Source: Paraliobacillus quinghaiensis (GTDB lineage Bacteria; Bacillota; Bacilli; Bacillales; Amphibacillaceae). From it: DNA of 64,000 nucleotides. The notes under the pieces are model-generated. The model had not been told where the DNA came from, ran no database searches, and saw only the letters and a list, made by a program, of their open reading frames with translations. This document shows, piece after piece, positions 11,756 through 22,178 of this stretch. Location of the stretch: assembly GCF_003426025.1 (NCBI RefSeq), contig NZ_QJSH01000005.1, forward strand, positions 1 to 64,000. Direction: 5' to 3'. A program made the translations under genes and the position numbers. Position 1 is the first letter of the stretch. Every line of letters starts with the position of its first letter.

Positions 11756-11868
11756 GTTTCACTATGTCGCATCATATATCAAGTCCGTATGTTTAATAGA
11801 AAAATGAGTGTTGGAGAAGTGAAAAGAATTGAGATTTGAAATTAATAGTAGGTGAAGCAGGATAGTTG

Positions 11869-11898
11869 TTGACAGATGGTTAATCTATTCCGTATAAT
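11869..11898 (+). promoter_or_regulatory. rpmH promoter
   Basis: A perfect -35 TTGACA and a perfect -10 TATAAT are separated by 18 bases, 58 nt upstream of the rpmH start codon. Confidence 0.85.
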
Positions 11899-11955
11899 GT
11901 ATTGGAATGTCTTCTTAATATTGGAGTTATTATTCCTCAGGGAGGTGTACTATAC

Positions 11956-12090
11956 ATGAAACGCACATTTCAACCAAATACACGTAAGCGTAAAAAAGTT
12001 CACGGCTTTCGTTCTCGTATGAGCACTAAAAATGGACAAAACGTAATTGCTCGTCGCCGTAAAAAAGGAAGAAAAAAATTATCAGCATAG
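11956..12090 (+). CDS. rpmH: 50S ribosomal protein L34
   Basis: 44 residues, very basic, beginning [14 protein letters not shown] and ending [12 protein letters not shown], the invariant L34 pattern. It is a structural protein of the large ribosomal subunit. The frame is open further upstream, but GGGAGGTG nine bases before the ATG at 11956 and the family length fix the start. It is preceded by a near-perfect sigma-A promoter and followed by a terminator. It is the first gene of the leftward-conserved rpmH-rnpA-yidC-jag-mnmE-mnmG cluster. Confidence 0.98.
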   Translation: MKRTFQPNTRKRKKVHGFRSRMSTKNGQNVIARRRKKGRKKLSA

Positions 12091-12122
12091 GCCACTGAGT
12101 TAATGTCAGTGGTCTTTTTTTT
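12090..12122 (+). terminator. terminator after rpmH
   Basis: CCACTGA and TCAGTGG form a stem with a 7-nt loop, followed by TC and eight T residues. Read-through to rnpA is probably partial. Confidence 0.8.
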
Positions 12123-12235
12123 CCTATTAAGAGAAAAAAGATGCAATGAAAATGGATAAGCTCGTTTAGATCAATGGATTAAAAAACGGGCTATTTCCAT
12201 ACATATGGATGATCTGATAATGGAGGTAACATTCC

Positions 12236-12580
12236 ATGAAAAAAAAATATCGATTAAAAAAAATGGATGAATTCCAACTAGTTTTTAAACAAGGAAAGTC
12301 TTTTGCGAATAGACAGTTAGTACTATATTATTTAAATAAACCAGAACAATCGCATTTTCGAATAGGTTTATCAGTAAGTAAAAAGATTGGAAACGCGGTT
12401 ATGCGTAATCAAATAAAACGTTATTTAAGACAAGCTTTTTCAGAATTTGATGGGCAAATAGACAATAGATATGACTTTATTGTAATTGCAAGAATTCCAA
12501 CTAAAGATATGGATTATCATGCGATCAAGAAAAGTCTAAATCATGTATTATCAAAATCACATCTATTAAAGAGATTGTAA
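12236..12580 (+). CDS. rnpA: ribonuclease P protein component
   Basis: 114 residues. RnpA is the protein cofactor of RNase P, which removes the 5' leader from pre-tRNAs. The conserved basic motif appears as [12 protein letters not shown] around residue 60, preceded by [12 protein letters not shown]. The third motif residue is Gln rather than the more common Arg or Lys. The ribosome site AATGGAGG precedes the ATG. It stands between rpmH and yidC as in most bacteria. Confidence 0.96.
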   Translation: MKKKYRLKKMDEFQLVFKQGKSFANRQLVLYYLNKPEQSHFRIGLSVSKKIGNAVMRNQIKRYLRQAFSEFDGQIDNRYDFIVIARIPTKDMDYHAIKKSLNHVLSKSHLLKRL

Positions 12581-12757
12581 TATAGGGAATAATTTGTTTA
12601 ACAATATTGTGGCAACTATTTACTATGGGATAAATCTTTTGTATTATTATGATGATTTGATTTTACACTTATAGCTATAGAAACAAGAACTAGTTAATGA
12701 TAGAATATAGACTAGATTTTTCATATATATGTTAAGAAGTGAATGAGGAGGAAGAAC

Positions 12758-13540
12758 ATGCGCAAAAAGCTCTTACTGTTTGCGGCTTTGATAGGGTTAG
12801 TGTTACTACTATCAGGTTGTGGTGATATCGAGACAGATATTACAAGTGAAAGTACCGGATTTTGGGCAGAGTATTTCGTTTATCCATTGTCCGTGGTAAT
12901 TATTAATGTAGCAGACTTTTTTAGTGGTAGCTATGGATTGGCAATAGTTGTTGTAACAATTGCAATACGGTTGGTTTTATTACCATTAAATATTAAACAG
13001 TTAAAAAGTTCAAAAGCTATGCAAGATATCCAACCAGAAATAACTAAAATTAGAGAGAAATATAGTTCAAAGGATGCAGAAACACAACAAAAGTTACAGA
13101 AAGAAACAATGGAACTTTTTCAAAAAAATGGTGTCAATCCAATGGCAGGATGTTTACCGATTATTGTACAAATGCCAATATTAATTGCATTTTATCATGC
13201 AATCATGCGGACACCACATTTAGATGAAGGTAGTTTTTTATGGTTCCAATTAAGTGAACCGGATCCATATTTCATATTGCCAATTGTGGCAGCTGGAGCA
13301 ACTTTCTTACAACAGAAACTTATGATGGCAGGTACGAATTCAACACAAAACGCTGCAATGCCGCAAATGACGATGATGCTTTATATGATGCCGATTATGA
13401 TTGGTGTTATGGCGATGTTCTTCCCGTCAGCACTTGCATTATACTGGGTAGTTGGTAACGTATTTATGGTATTACAAACGATCTTTGTTCGTGGACCAAT
13501 GATGAAAGATAAGGAACCTAAAGTGGGAGGAAACAAATAG
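12758..13540 (+). CDS. yidC: membrane protein insertase YidC (SpoIIIJ type)
   Basis: 260 residues. YidC/Oxa1 inserts and folds membrane proteins; the SpoIIIJ paralogue also supports sporulation in Bacillus. An N-terminal lipoprotein signal ends in the lipobox LLSGC (residues 21-25). The Oxa1 core follows with five hydrophobic segments, including [18 protein letters not shown] with its conserved Arg, and a cytoplasmic charged hairpin (residues 84-125). The ATG at 12758 follows GAGGAGGAAG. An in-frame ATG five codons upstream lies inside the ribosome site and is rejected. It overlaps jag by one base (TAGTG). Confidence 0.95.
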   Translation: MRKKLLLFAALIGLVLLLSGCGDIETDITSESTGFWAEYFVYPLSVVIINVADFFSGSYGLAIVVVTIAIRLVLLPLNIKQLKSSKAMQDIQPEITKIREKYSSKDAETQQKLQKETMELFQKNGVNPMAGCLPIIVQMPILIAFYHAIMRTPHLDEGSFLWFQLSEPDPYFILPIVAAGATFLQQKLMMAGTNSTQNAAMPQMTMMLYMMPIMIGVMAMFFPSALALYWVVGNVFMVLQTIFVRGPMMKDKEPKVGGNK

Positions 13541-14163
13541 TGAAACAGGTAACTGCTTCTGGACAAACAGTCGAAGATGCGGTCCAATCAGCATTAAAGC
13601 AGTTAAACACCACAGAGGACCAAGTGAATGTAGACATTATTGACGAAGGTAAAAAAGGAATGTTTGGGATATTTGGTACTAAAAGAGCTATTGTTAAAGT
13701 AACGGTTGCAGAAAACCATTTACAGCAAGTTGAAACTTATCTAAAGCAAATAGTTTCTGCTTTTTCCGAAGATGTATTTGTAGAAACAAGTACAAAGGGA
13801 AGTACAGTGACATTTGATCTATCTGGTAAAAGTATTGCATTACTAATTGGTAAACGTGGACAAACGTTAAATGCAATCCAATATCTTGTGCAGGTGGCTT
13901 TAAATAGATTATCTAAAGAGCGTTATCATGTGGTTGTAGATGCAGAAGGTTATAGGAAACGTAGAAAAGAAACATTAGAACAATTAGCACATCGATTAGC
14001 TGATAAGGCTAACAAAATAAAAAAACATGTTTCATTAGAACCGATGCCTTCTTATGAAAGAAAGATAATTCATAGTGCATTACAACACAATGAACAGATT
14101 GCAACCTATTCAGATGGAACAGAACCAAACAGGCATGTAGTGATTAAACCTGTAACAAAGTGA
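13540..14163 (+). CDS. jag: RNA-binding protein Jag/KhpB
   Basis: 207 residues. N-terminal Jag_N domain (residues 1-50, including GKKGMFGIFGTKRA), a KH domain with IGKRGQTLNAIQYLV (about 105-120), and a C-terminal R3H domain with RKIIHSALQH (about 170). KhpB forms an RNA-binding complex with KhpA that affects cell elongation in several Firmicutes. Starts with GTG, preceded by GTGGGAGG. The start overlaps the yidC stop by one base, indicating translational coupling. Confidence 0.95.
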   Translation: MKQVTASGQTVEDAVQSALKQLNTTEDQVNVDIIDEGKKGMFGIFGTKRAIVKVTVAENHLQQVETYLKQIVSAFSEDVFVETSTKGSTVTFDLSGKSIALLIGKRGQTLNAIQYLVQVALNRLSKERYHVVVDAEGYRKRRKETLEQLAHRLADKANKIKKHVSLEPMPSYERKIIHSALQHNEQIATYSDGTEPNRHVVIKPVTK

Positions 14164-14172
14164 ATAGAAATT

Positions 14173-14217
14173 AAAAAAACGTCCAAGAAACAATTGCTGT
14201 TTCTTGGACGTTTTTTT
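14173..14217 (+). terminator. terminator after jag
   Basis: GTCCAAGAAACA and TGTTTCTTGGAC form a perfect stem, flanked by an A-tract and a T-tract of seven, just after the jag stop codon. Confidence 0.9.
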
Positions 14218-14229
14218 AGATGAAATAGC

Positions 14230-14331
14230 ATTATCAAAAAGTTATGCACAGTGGATAACTTTTTGATAATGTTAGATTTGATTAGGTATGTGTATAACTT
14301 AGTCGTATAATTTTCATCCACATGTGTATAA
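14230..14331. other. DnaA-box cluster with a long inverted repeat between jag and mnmE
   Basis: A 16-bp perfect inverted repeat (14230-14245 with 14255-14270) brackets two one-mismatch DnaA boxes at 14242-14250 (TTATGCACA) and 14250-14258 (AGTGGATAA). Three more one-mismatch boxes lie at 14289-14297, 14314-14322 and 14323-14331. Bacillus subtilis has a DnaA-binding cluster in the same gap; here the function is inference from box density. Confidence 0.55.
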
Positions 14332-14461
14332 AAAGAGTGAATAGATTTTCAAAACGTGGTATAATGTGCTATTCTTTTTAGTTGGGTGACATGTTTATTT
14401 TTAATAAAAAAAGAGCGTTAAATATATATATAAGTTTAAATAAAAAGTGGGGTGTAGAGAA

Positions 14462-15838
14462 TTGGAAACAGATACAATAGCAGCAATTTCGACACCAATT
14501 GGTGAAGGAGCAATTGCAATTGTTCGATTAAGCGGAAATGAAGCAATAACAATTGCAAATCAATTCTTTCAAGGGCGAGATTTAACAAAGGTGGATTCAC
14601 ACACAATACATTATGGTAAAATTATTGATCCAACTATAGATCAGGTTGTAGAAGAAGTCATGGTTAGTGTGATGCGAGCACCAAAAACTTTTACAAGAGA
14701 AGACGTAGTTGAGATAAATTGTCATGGTGGACTAGCATCTGTAAATCGTTTGCTTGAGCTAGCTCTGCAAATGGGAGCACGTCTTGCAGAACCAGGCGAG
14801 TTTACAAAACGAGCTTTCTTAAATGGGCGGATTGATTTATCGCAAGCTGAAGCGGTAATGGATTTAATACGGGCGAAAACAGATAAGGCGATGAATGTCG
14901 CGATTAAACAATTAGATGGAAAGTTATCAAAATTAATTCAACGTCTGCGTCAGGAATTATTAGAAACTGTTGCCCACGTTGAAGTAAATATTGATTATCC
15001 AGAATATGATGACGTTGAGCAGATGTCACATGACACGATGTTATTAAAAACGAAAGAAGTGCATCAAGAAATTGAGCGATTATTGCAAATGGCTAAGCAA
15101 GGGAAGATTTTACGAGAAGGAATTGCTACTGCGATAATAGGACGTCCTAATGTCGGTAAATCCTCCTTGCTTAATGCCTTAGTACATGAAAATAAAGCAA
15201 TTGTTACGGATATTCCTGGAACAACGCGAGATATTATTGAAGAGTATGTAAATGTTCGAGGTGTACCACTGCGATTAGTTGATACTGCAGGTATTAGAGA
15301 TACTGATGATATTGTAGAAAAAATAGGTGTAGAACGCTCACGACAAGTATTAAAGGAATCTGATTTAATATTACTTGTATTAAATTATAATCAGGAATTA
15401 ACTGAGGAAGATATTCAATTGTTTAAGCTTGTTGAAGATCTTGAAGTAATTGTTCTTGTGAATAAAACAGATTTAGCTCAAAAAATTGATCTAGAAAAGG
15501 TAAATGAGTTGGTGAAGGGACATCCTGTCATCACAACAACTTTAATAGAAGAAAAGGGATTAGATGAATTAGAAGCGGCAATTGCTAAAACATTCTTCTC
15601 TGGTGAGTTAGAACCAGGTGATTTAACATACGTATCAAATGTACGGCATATCCAATTGTTAAAGCAGGCATTGGCTGCACTAGATGAAGCGATGAATGGA
15701 ATGGAAGCAAACATGCCAATTGATTTAGTTCAAATTGATGTAACGCGAACTTGGCAGCTACTAGGTGAAATCGTTGGGGATACGATTCGCGATAGCTTAA
15801 TTGATCAACTGTTCTCCCAGTTCTGTTTAGGAAAATAA
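14462..15838 (+). CDS. mnmE: tRNA uridine-5-carboxymethylaminomethyl modification GTPase MnmE
   Basis: About 458 residues. With MnmG it installs the cmnm5 group on U34 of certain tRNAs. The N-terminal domain begins [19 protein letters not shown] and binds folate. The internal G domain has G1 [15 protein letters not shown]2 PGTTRD, G3 DTAGIR and G4 NKTD. The C-terminus ends FCLGK, the conserved CxGK catalytic motif. No ATG is available: a TTG at 14462 with GTGGGGTG at good spacing gives the family's N-terminus. A GTG 15 nt upstream overlaps that ribosome site. It is followed by mnmG 53 nt downstream, the usual pair. Confidence 0.95.
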   Translation: METDTIAAISTPIGEGAIAIVRLSGNEAITIANQFFQGRDLTKVDSHTIHYGKIIDPTIDQVVEEVMVSVMRAPKTFTREDVVEINCHGGLASVNRLLELALQMGARLAEPGEFTKRAFLNGRIDLSQAEAVMDLIRAKTDKAMNVAIKQLDGKLSKLIQRLRQELLETVAHVEVNIDYPEYDDVEQMSHDTMLLKTKEVHQEIERLLQMAKQGKILREGIATAIIGRPNVGKSSLLNALVHENKAIVTDIPGTTRDIIEEYVNVRGVPLRLVDTAGIRDTDDIVEKIGVERSRQVLKESDLILLVLNYNQELTEEDIQLFKLVEDLEVIVLVNKTDLAQKIDLEKVNELVKGHPVITTTLIEEKGLDELEAAIAKTFFSGELEPGDLTYVSNVRHIQLLKQALAALDEAMNGMEANMPIDLVQIDVTRTWQLLGEIVGDTIRDSLIDQLFSQFCLGK

Positions 15839-15891
15839 ATAGCTAAGATACCTGTAGGAGAAAGCAGGAAAACAAAGGAGAGACAATAAAA

Positions 15892-17775
15892 ATGACATAT
15901 GATGCAGGACATTTTGATGTAATCGTCATTGGGGCAGGTCATGCGGGTGTAGAAGCTGCAAATGCTGCAGCGAAACGTGGCGCAAAGACGCTAATGCTTA
16001 CACTAAACTTAGATATGATTGCTTTCATGCCTTGTAATCCATCAGTTGGCGGACCAGCAAAAGGTGTTGTGGTAAGAGAAGTTGATGCTTTAGGTGGGTT
16101 AATGGGGAAAGTAATTGATAAAACATATATTCAAATGCGAATGCTTAACACAGGGAAAGGTCCGGCTGTTCGTGCTTTACGTGCACAAGCCGATAAACCT
16201 TTATACATTCAAGAAATGAAGTATAGATTAGAAAACCAAGAAAACTTAACTTTACGTCAAGCGATGGTTGAAAAGTTAATTATAGAAGATGGTGTATGTA
16301 CAGGTGTCATTACTGAAACGAAAGCGGCATACCATGCCAAATCAGTAATTATTACAACAGGTACATTTATGCGAGGGCGTGTCATTATTGGTGATTTATC
16401 TTATGAGAGTGGACCAAATAATCAACGCGCATCAGTGAAATTATCAGAGCATTTAGAGGAATTAGGTTTTGAGCTAGTTCGCTTTAAAACAGGAACACCA
16501 CCAAGGGTGAACAGTCATACAATTGATTATTCAAAAACAGAGATTCAACCTGGGGATGATCATCCAAGTCATTTCTCTTATGAAACAACGGAAGGAATTT
16601 TGGATCAAATACCATGTTGGTTAACTTACACAAATGAATTCACGCATAAGATTATTGATGACAATTTAGGTCTATCTGCTATGTATTCAGGCATGATAAA
16701 AGGAACAGGTCCGCGTTATTGCCCGTCAATAGAAGATAAGGTAGTACGTTTTCATGATAAACCACGTCATCAGATCTTTTTAGAACCAGAAGGAAGAGAT
16801 ACGGAAGAAGTTTATGTTCAAGGTCTATCAACATCCTTACCAGAGTTTGTCCAACATGAAATGATTCGTTCTATTGAAGGATTAGAAAAAGCTGAAATAA
16901 TGCGGGCGGGTTATGCAATTGAATATGATTCGGTTGTTCCCACTCAGTTATGGCCAACCCTGGAAGTGAAAAATATACCAGGTTTATATACTGCTGGTCA
17001 AATTAACGGAACATCTGGTTATGAAGAGGCTGCAGGTCAAGGGTTAATGGCAGGAATTAATGCGGCTGCACGAGCCCTTGATAAGGAAACTTTAATCTTA
17101 GATCGATCACAAGCATATATTGGTGTTCTAATTGACGACTTAGTTACAAAAGGAACAAATGAGCCGTATCGTCTATTAACATCACGCGCAGAGTATCGTT
17201 TACTTTTACGTCACGATAATGCGGATATGCGTTTATCAGAAATAGGCCATCAATTAGGATTAATTTCAGATGAACGTTATAACAAGTTTCTTGAGAAAAA
17301 AGAGCTCGTTGATCAGGAAAAAATAAGATTAGAAAAAGAAACAATTAAACCATCTGAAGAATTGCAAAAGTTAACTGATGAAGTAGGTGCAACACCTTTA
17401 AGAGAACCAACGAAATTAGCTGATTTGGTTAAACGTCCTGAAATAAGTTATTCCTTAATTGAGCAGCTATCACCAGCACCAAATGAATTACCTTCAGATG
17501 TTAAAGAGCAAGTCGAAATACAAATTAAATATCAAGGTTATATTGAAAAGTCAAACCAACAAGTAGAGCGTATGTTAAAGATGGAAAACAAATGGATTCC
17601 TGAAGGCATTGATTACGATGCTATTGGTGGTATCGCAACTGAAGCAAAAGAAAAATTGAAAAAAGTTCGTCCATTATCTGTAGGACAAGCATCTCGCATA
17701 TCAGGTGTAAATCCAGCAGACGTATCTATTTTATTAGTGTATATAGAACAAGGAAACATTGCTAAAATGGAATAA
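15892..17775 (+). CDS. mnmG: tRNA uridine-5-carboxymethylaminomethyl modification enzyme MnmG (GidA)
   Basis: 627 residues. It is the FAD-dependent partner of MnmE in U34 modification. The FAD-binding Rossmann motif [17 protein letters not shown] is at residues 9-25. The MnmG signature [11 protein letters not shown] follows near residue 48, and a second signature, [16 protein letters not shown], lies near residue 370. The C-terminal helical domain, which contacts MnmE, is complete. The ATG is preceded by AAAGGAGAG. Intergenic repeats fill the space between it and rsmG. Confidence 0.97.
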   Translation: MTYDAGHFDVIVIGAGHAGVEAANAAAKRGAKTLMLTLNLDMIAFMPCNPSVGGPAKGVVVREVDALGGLMGKVIDKTYIQMRMLNTGKGPAVRALRAQADKPLYIQEMKYRLENQENLTLRQAMVEKLIIEDGVCTGVITETKAAYHAKSVIITTGTFMRGRVIIGDLSYESGPNNQRASVKLSEHLEELGFELVRFKTGTPPRVNSHTIDYSKTEIQPGDDHPSHFSYETTEGILDQIPCWLTYTNEFTHKIIDDNLGLSAMYSGMIKGTGPRYCPSIEDKVVRFHDKPRHQIFLEPEGRDTEEVYVQGLSTSLPEFVQHEMIRSIEGLEKAEIMRAGYAIEYDSVVPTQLWPTLEVKNIPGLYTAGQINGTSGYEEAAGQGLMAGINAAARALDKETLILDRSQAYIGVLIDDLVTKGTNEPYRLLTSRAEYRLLLRHDNADMRLSEIGHQLGLISDERYNKFLEKKELVDQEKIRLEKETIKPSEELQKLTDEVGATPLREPTKLADLVKRPEISYSLIEQLSPAPNELPSDVKEQVEIQIKYQGYIEKSNQQVERMLKMENKWIPEGIDYDAIGGIATEAKEKLKKVRPLSVGQASRISGVNPADVSILLVYIEQGNIAKME

Positions 17776-17857
17776 AAATATGCCTTTTCATAATTCACTT
17801 TTAAAACATTGTTTAGAAGAGAATATAGACTGCGTCGTAAAAAGAATTTCCAGACTC

Positions 17858-18245
17858 GCTCCTCAAATAAAATTGCCTCCCTTTCCGCAGGCACGGCTTC
17901 AGCTAACTCGGATAAGCAAAGTGCGCTTTCCGAGTGGATCTTCAGCTCGCGCTGTTCCTGCAGGAGTGTCGACAATTTCATTTGATACACTAGTTAGCTC
18001 GCTACAATTAAGAAAGGTTTAAAATGTTAGTTTAAAAAACATTACCAAGCGTTATAAAGTGTAGATAAGCTATCCACCGAAGGAAGCAAATGGATGAGAC
18101 TCCAGTGGGACAGCTCAAGTCGAAGATCCACTTGGTAAAGTGATTTTCTTTACCAAGTTAGCTGAGACTGAGCCCACGGAAAGGGAATCCATTTGGGACT
18201 GCGATTACTCGTCCCACCAAAACCGTCTGGTGACGTAGCGGGTAA
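17858..18245. repeat. paired palindromic intergenic repeats (copy R3)
   Basis: Unit one (17858-18003) has outer arms CAAATAAAATTG and CAATTTCATTTG and an inner stem around GATAAGCAAAGTGCGC. Unit two (18078-18245) begins GCAAATGGATGAGACTCC, has the inner stem CTTGGTAAAG/CTTTACCAAG and returns with AATCCATTTG. It then carries the extra module GGGACTGCGATTACTCGTCC and ends GTAGCGGGTAAG. The units lie between mnmG and rsmG, and short reading frames across them are not real genes. Confidence 0.8.
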
Positions 18246-18326
18246 GCAAGTTATTACGCATTTTTCATCAACTGTGAAAAGGACTGAAAGTTATCACTTA
18301 TTTTGTATGAAAGGAATTAATTGTTT

Positions 18327-19043
18327 ATGAACGCACAATTATTTGCTACTAAATTAAAAGAACAAGGAATTGAATTAACGGATCAACAATTGCATCAATT
18401 TGATATTTATTTTAAGACGTTAGTAGAGTGGAACGAAAAGATAAATTTAACAGCAATTACAGATGAAGCAGGCGTTTATTTAAAACATTTTTATGATTCA
18501 ATAACCGCAGCATTTCATTTTGATTTTAACAAGGAACTGACAATTTGTGATGTTGGAGCAGGAGCGGGCTTTCCAAGTTTACCGCTTAAAATAATATTTC
18601 CCGATTTAAAAGTGACAATTGTTGATTCATTACAAAAACGTATAACATTCTTAAACCATCTTGCGAGTGAACTTAATTTAACAGGTGTAGCATTTTACCA
18701 TGATCGAGCAGAAACTTTTGGGAAAAACGACAAGTTTCGAGGTTCTTTTGATGTCGTAATGGCAAGAGCAGTCGCTCGGACAGCTGTTTTGAGTGAATTA
18801 TGTTTACCATTGTGCAAAACATCTGGTACATTTATTGCCATGAAAGGACCTAATGCACAAGATGAGCTAAAGGATGCACATAACGCAATTGAAATTTTAG
18901 GTGGAAAAGTAAATGTTATTCATACATTCGATTTACCACAGGATAATGGAGAGAGAAATATTGTCTTAATTGACAAAGTACGTAAAACACCAAAAAAGTA
19001 TCCACGTAAACCAGGGGTACCTAATAAAACACCGATAGAATAA
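18327..19043 (+). CDS. rsmG: 16S rRNA (guanine527-N7)-methyltransferase RsmG (GidB)
   Basis: 238 residues. It methylates G527 of 16S rRNA using S-adenosylmethionine; loss of it gives low-level streptomycin resistance in several species. The SAM-binding motif [15 protein letters not shown] is near residue 75, followed by the acidic [10 protein letters not shown] and the family motif [10 protein letters not shown]. Start: the ATG at 18327 gives the family N-terminus [14 protein letters not shown] two codons upstream is closer to AAGGA and remains possible. A terminator follows. Confidence 0.96.
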   Translation: MNAQLFATKLKEQGIELTDQQLHQFDIYFKTLVEWNEKINLTAITDEAGVYLKHFYDSITAAFHFDFNKELTICDVGAGAGFPSLPLKIIFPDLKVTIVDSLQKRITFLNHLASELNLTGVAFYHDRAETFGKNDKFRGSFDVVMARAVARTAVLSELCLPLCKTSGTFIAMKGPNAQDELKDAHNAIEILGGKVNVIHTFDLPQDNGERNIVLIDKVRKTPKKYPRKPGVPNKTPIE

Positions 19044-19053
19044 GTAATCATTG

Positions 19054-19092
19054 AGTGCTAGTAACTATAGAAATACTAGTACTTTTCTTTTA
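19054..19092 (+). terminator. terminator after rsmG
   Basis: AGTGCTAGTA and TACTAGTACT form a 10-bp stem (one G-U) with a 10-nt loop, followed by TTTTCTTTT. Confidence 0.75.
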
Positions 19093-19274
19093 GATTTGCA
19101 TGATAACTAATATTGTTAAAAAAATTGCTACATTTTTTCTGTTTATAGCTATACAAGCATACGCATTAGAAACAATATGTGATAGAATAATAGAAGAATA
19201 TAACGTCGTAGATAAGATGAATAGATTAATAGTATCAAAAATGCGCTTGATTCTTATCTCATAGAAACACAAAA

Positions 19275-19290
19275 TGTTTCACGTGAAACA
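19275..19290. promoter_or_regulatory. parS site 1 (ParB/Spo0J and Noc-region centromere)
   Basis: Perfect 16-bp palindrome TGTTTCACGTGAAACA upstream of noc. It is the Spo0J nucleation site from which ParB spreads and recruits condensin. Apart from this site and the rsmG terminator I see nothing clear in 19093-19420. Confidence 0.97.
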
Positions 19291-19420
19291 TTTTGTTCAA
19301 ACTACTTCACAGGTAGAGTGATTTGTATTTTATCGTAGTGTGATTAAAGAAGCTATAACCCTAAACGCTAAGATATACATACATCTTGCATAGGAAATAG
19401 GATAAAGGTGGTGTTTGTTG

Positions 19421-20272
19421 ATGTTACACCCTTTCAGCCGAATATTTGGCATAGGTGACAAAACAGAGGAAGGAATAGAAGAGTACCTTCCTGATGAAGT
19501 TCTTCAGATTCCAATAAATGAAATTGTTGCAAACAGGTATCAACCTCGTGCTGTTTTCAATCAAGAAAGAATTGATGAACTGGCGCAAACCATTCATACA
19601 CATGGGATGATTCAGCCTATTGTAGTTCGCAAGCTGGATGATGGAGAGAAAAAATACGAATTAATAGCAGGTGAGAGAAGATGGAGAGCTGTAACCTCTT
19701 TGGGGTGGGAAACAGTACCTGCGATTATCCGGGAGATGTCGGATGCCGAAACAGCTTCAGTTGCTTTAATTGAGAATTTACAACGAGAAGAACTTACTGT
19801 TATTGAAGAGGCCAATGCATATGGTCGTTTACTAGAGATTCATGGTTTAACTCAGGAAGCATTAGCTCAACGTTTAGGGAAAAGTCAATCTACAATTGCG
19901 AATAAGATGCGGTTGTTGAAGTTACCTGAGAGTGTGCAAATGGCTATCTATGAAAAAAAAATCACGGAACGTCATGCACGAGCGCTTATTATTTTAAAAA
20001 ATCCAGAAACACAAGAAAAAATTGTGAATGAAATAATTGAAAAAGGTCTGAATGTGAAGCAAACAGAAGAGCGTATTGCTAAACTAATGGACAATACACC
20101 AAAAAAGAAAAAGCCAAAATTAAAAGGTGTAAACAAGGATATGCGCATAGCTATGAATACAATTAGGCAGTCATTAAATATGGTAACGGACACCGGAATA
20201 GATTTAGAGACTGATGAAGAAGATCATGATGAGTATTATCAAATTACAATTAAAATTCCGAAGAAAAAATAA
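19421..20272 (+). CDS. noc: nucleoid occlusion protein Noc
   Basis: 283 residues. Noc is a ParB paralogue and CTP switch that binds its own DNA sites and the membrane, blocking division over the nucleoid. The N-terminal [12 protein letters not shown] forms a short amphipathic segment like the membrane-targeting helix of B. subtilis Noc. The ParB/Srx core contains NRYQPRAVF and AGERRWRAV. The helix-turn-helix region has [20 protein letters not shown], where Noc specificity differs from Spo0J. Start: the ATG at 19421 has AAAGGTGGTG seven bases upstream, while two TTG codons upstream lie too close to it. It lies directly before soj-spo0J, with its own terminator. Confidence 0.95.
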   Translation: MLHPFSRIFGIGDKTEEGIEEYLPDEVLQIPINEIVANRYQPRAVFNQERIDELAQTIHTHGMIQPIVVRKLDDGEKKYELIAGERRWRAVTSLGWETVPAIIREMSDAETASVALIENLQREELTVIEEANAYGRLLEIHGLTQEALAQRLGKSQSTIANKMRLLKLPESVQMAIYEKKITERHARALIILKNPETQEKIVNEIIEKGLNVKQTEERIAKLMDNTPKKKKPKLKGVNKDMRIAMNTIRQSLNMVTDTGIDLETDEEDHDEYYQITIKIPKKK

Positions 20273-20279
20273 TAAAGAT

Positions 20280-20322
20280 TAAAAAGTCCCGTCTTCGATT
20301 AATGTAAGGTTGGGATTTTTTA
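20280..20322 (+). terminator. terminator after noc
   Basis: AAAAAGTCCC and GGGATTTTTT pair (one G-U), with an inner CTT/AAG pair and a T-tract. It separates noc from soj. Confidence 0.6.
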
Positions 20323-20492
20323 ATTTTTAAGTTAAATAAAAAAACAATCAATTTTTGAACATTTTTATGACTAATTGAATAAAATTATCGATTTTATTGA
20401 TTAATATTAAAAACAAAACTATTTACCAATGTTTATTTCTAAAAAAAGTGATAGAATACAAATAATAGAGTTTTTACTAGGTAGGTGACACC

Positions 20493-21275
20493 ATGGGAAA
20501 AGTAATTGCCGTATCTAATCAAAAAGGCGGCGTAGGAAAAACAACATCCTCAGTTAATTTAAGTGCTTGTTTAGCTTACTTAAATTATAAGGTTTTATTA
20601 GTTGATATAGATCCACAAGGAAATGCAACAAGTGGAGTAGGGGTTAATAAGGCTGATATGGATCAATGCATTTATAATGTATTGGTTGAGGACTTAAGTG
20701 CTAAAAAAGTTTGTGTTCCTACATCAGTAGCAAATTTAGACGTGATTCCGGCAACAATTCAACTTTCCGGTGCCGAAATTGAACTTGTTCCAACAATTTC
20801 GAGAGAAGTCCGTTTAAAAAAAGCCTTAGAACCAGTTGTAGATCAATATGACTTTGTAATAATTGATTGTCCCCCATCATTGGGATTGTTAACAATTAAT
20901 GCATTAACAGCATCTGATAGTGTATTAATACCTGTTCAATGTGAGTATTATGCCCTAGAAGGATTAAGTCAATTGTTAAATACTATTCGACTTGTTCAAA
21001 AACATTTAAATAAACAATTAATGATTGAAGGTGTCTTGCTAACTATGTTAGATGCCAGAACAAACTTAGGTATTCAAGTGATTGATGAAGTAAAAAAATA
21101 TTTTCAAGATAAAGTATATCAATCAGTTATTCCAAGAAATGTGAGACTTGGAGAAGCGCCAAGCCACGGTGAACCGATCATACTATATGATCCGAAATCT
21201 AGAGGTGCTGAAGTATATCTTGATTTAGCAAAGGAAGTGATCGCAAATGGCGAGAGGATTAGGGAAAGGAATTAA
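20493..21275 (+). CDS. soj: chromosome-partitioning ATPase Soj (ParA)
   Basis: 260 residues. A deviant Walker-type ParA ATPase that moves origins apart with Spo0J and modulates DnaA. The P-loop is SNQKGGVGKTTSSVNL with its signature Lys, followed by DIDPQGNATSGVG and the Walker B-like VIIDCPPSLGLLT. The ATG follows AGGTAGGTG. Its 3' end overlaps spo0J by 29 nt, so the two are coupled as usual. Confidence 0.97.
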   Translation: MGKVIAVSNQKGGVGKTTSSVNLSACLAYLNYKVLLVDIDPQGNATSGVGVNKADMDQCIYNVLVEDLSAKKVCVPTSVANLDVIPATIQLSGAEIELVPTISREVRLKKALEPVVDQYDFVIIDCPPSLGLLTINALTASDSVLIPVQCEYYALEGLSQLLNTIRLVQKHLNKQLMIEGVLLTMLDARTNLGIQVIDEVKKYFQDKVYQSVIPRNVRLGEAPSHGEPIILYDPKSRGAEVYLDLAKEVIANGERIRERN

Positions 21276-22083
21276 TGTTTTTTTTCCGGAGTTAGAGACG
21301 CAGGAAGAAGAAGTGGTACAGCACGTTTCAGTGAAGTCATGTCGTCCTAACCCATATCAACCTCGAAAAACATTTCAAGCAGATGCCATTGAAGAACTAA
21401 AAGAATCTATTTTAGAATTTGGTATTTTGCAACCTTTAATTGTAAGAGAAAGTATTAAAGGTTATGAAATTGTAGCTGGCGAGAGAAGATTTCGTGCCGC
21501 AAAAGAAGCTGGTTTGGAAACAATTCCAGTAATAATAAAAAAACTGACAGATCAGAAGATGATGGAGTTAGCATTATTAGAAAATTTGCAACGTGAGGAT
21601 TTAACCCCTATTGAAGAAGCTCAGGCATATGCTAATTTAATAAAAGAATTTAATCTTACGCAAGATGATTTGGCAAAAAAATTAGGGAAAAGCAGACCAT
21701 ATATTGCTAACCTTACTCGATTACTTAGCTTACCACCTTCGATAAGCGCATTAATTAATAATGGTGAGTTATCAATGGGACATGGAAGAGCTATACTCGG
21801 TTTAAAAGATAAAAATAAACTACAACCATTAATTGATAAAATTCGAAAAGAAAATTTAAATGTAAGACAAGTAGAGCAATTAATTACTCAATTAAATGAA
21901 AAGAAACCGAAACAGAAAAAAACAGAAGAAAGAAAAGATGTATTTATTACTGAAAGAGAAAGTCAATTGCGTGATCACTTAGGAACAAGTGTTAAGATTC
22001 AAAAAGGAAAACGAAAAGGGAAAATTGAAATTGAGTTTTTCTCGGATGATGACTTGGACCGTATATTAGGTTTATTTGAGTAA
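21247..22083 (+). CDS. spo0J: chromosome-partitioning protein Spo0J (ParB)
   Basis: 278 residues. A CTP-dependent DNA clamp that loads at parS, recruits SMC and stimulates Soj. The N-terminal box MARGLGKGINVFFPE has the basic Soj-stimulating segment. The CTP-binding core shows NPYQPRKTF and the GERRFRAAK box. The helix-turn-helix LTQDDLAKKLGKSRPYIAN follows, and the C-terminal dimerisation domain is basic (KRKGKIEIEFFS). Starts inside soj. Three parS sites lie within 3.8 kb on either side. Confidence 0.97.
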   Translation: MARGLGKGINVFFPELETQEEEVVQHVSVKSCRPNPYQPRKTFQADAIEELKESILEFGILQPLIVRESIKGYEIVAGERRFRAAKEAGLETIPVIIKKLTDQKMMELALLENLQREDLTPIEEAQAYANLIKEFNLTQDDLAKKLGKSRPYIANLTRLLSLPPSISALINNGELSMGHGRAILGLKDKNKLQPLIDKIRKENLNVRQVEQLITQLNEKKPKQKKTEERKDVFITERESQLRDHLGTSVKIQKGKRKGKIEIEFFSDDDLDRILGLFE

Positions 22084-22089
22084 CATGTA

Positions 22090-22130
22090 AGTCTGGCAAA
22101 GGGTATCTAGACCTGCTGTCAGGCTTTTTA
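22090..22130 (+). terminator. terminator after spo0J
   Basis: GTCTGGCA and TGTCAGGC pair over 8 bp (with G-U), followed by TTTTTA. A parS site follows 10 nt later. Confidence 0.6.
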
Positions 22131-22139
22131 TATCGAAAA

Positions 22140-22155
22140 TGTTTCACGTGAAACA
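22140..22155. promoter_or_regulatory. parS site 2
   Basis: Perfect TGTTTCACGTGAAACA palindrome between spo0J and the DUF554 gene. Confidence 0.97.
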
Positions 22156-22178
22156 TTTTGAATGGTGGTGTTAGTAAT

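Noticed and set aside
11625-11807. 60-codon frame in the dnaA-rpmH gap
   Set aside because: Its sequence is the translation of the right palindrome of copy R2. The same peptide-like string recurs in other repeat copies (17613-17990, minus strand), so it is a repeat artefact.
17613-17990. 125-codon minus-strand frame across the mnmG end
   Set aside because: Half is antisense to mnmG and half is repeat R3; no ribosome site.
19090-19272. 60-codon minus-strand frame before noc
   Set aside because: No ribosome site, A/T rich, no similarity seen; ends at the parS site by chance.
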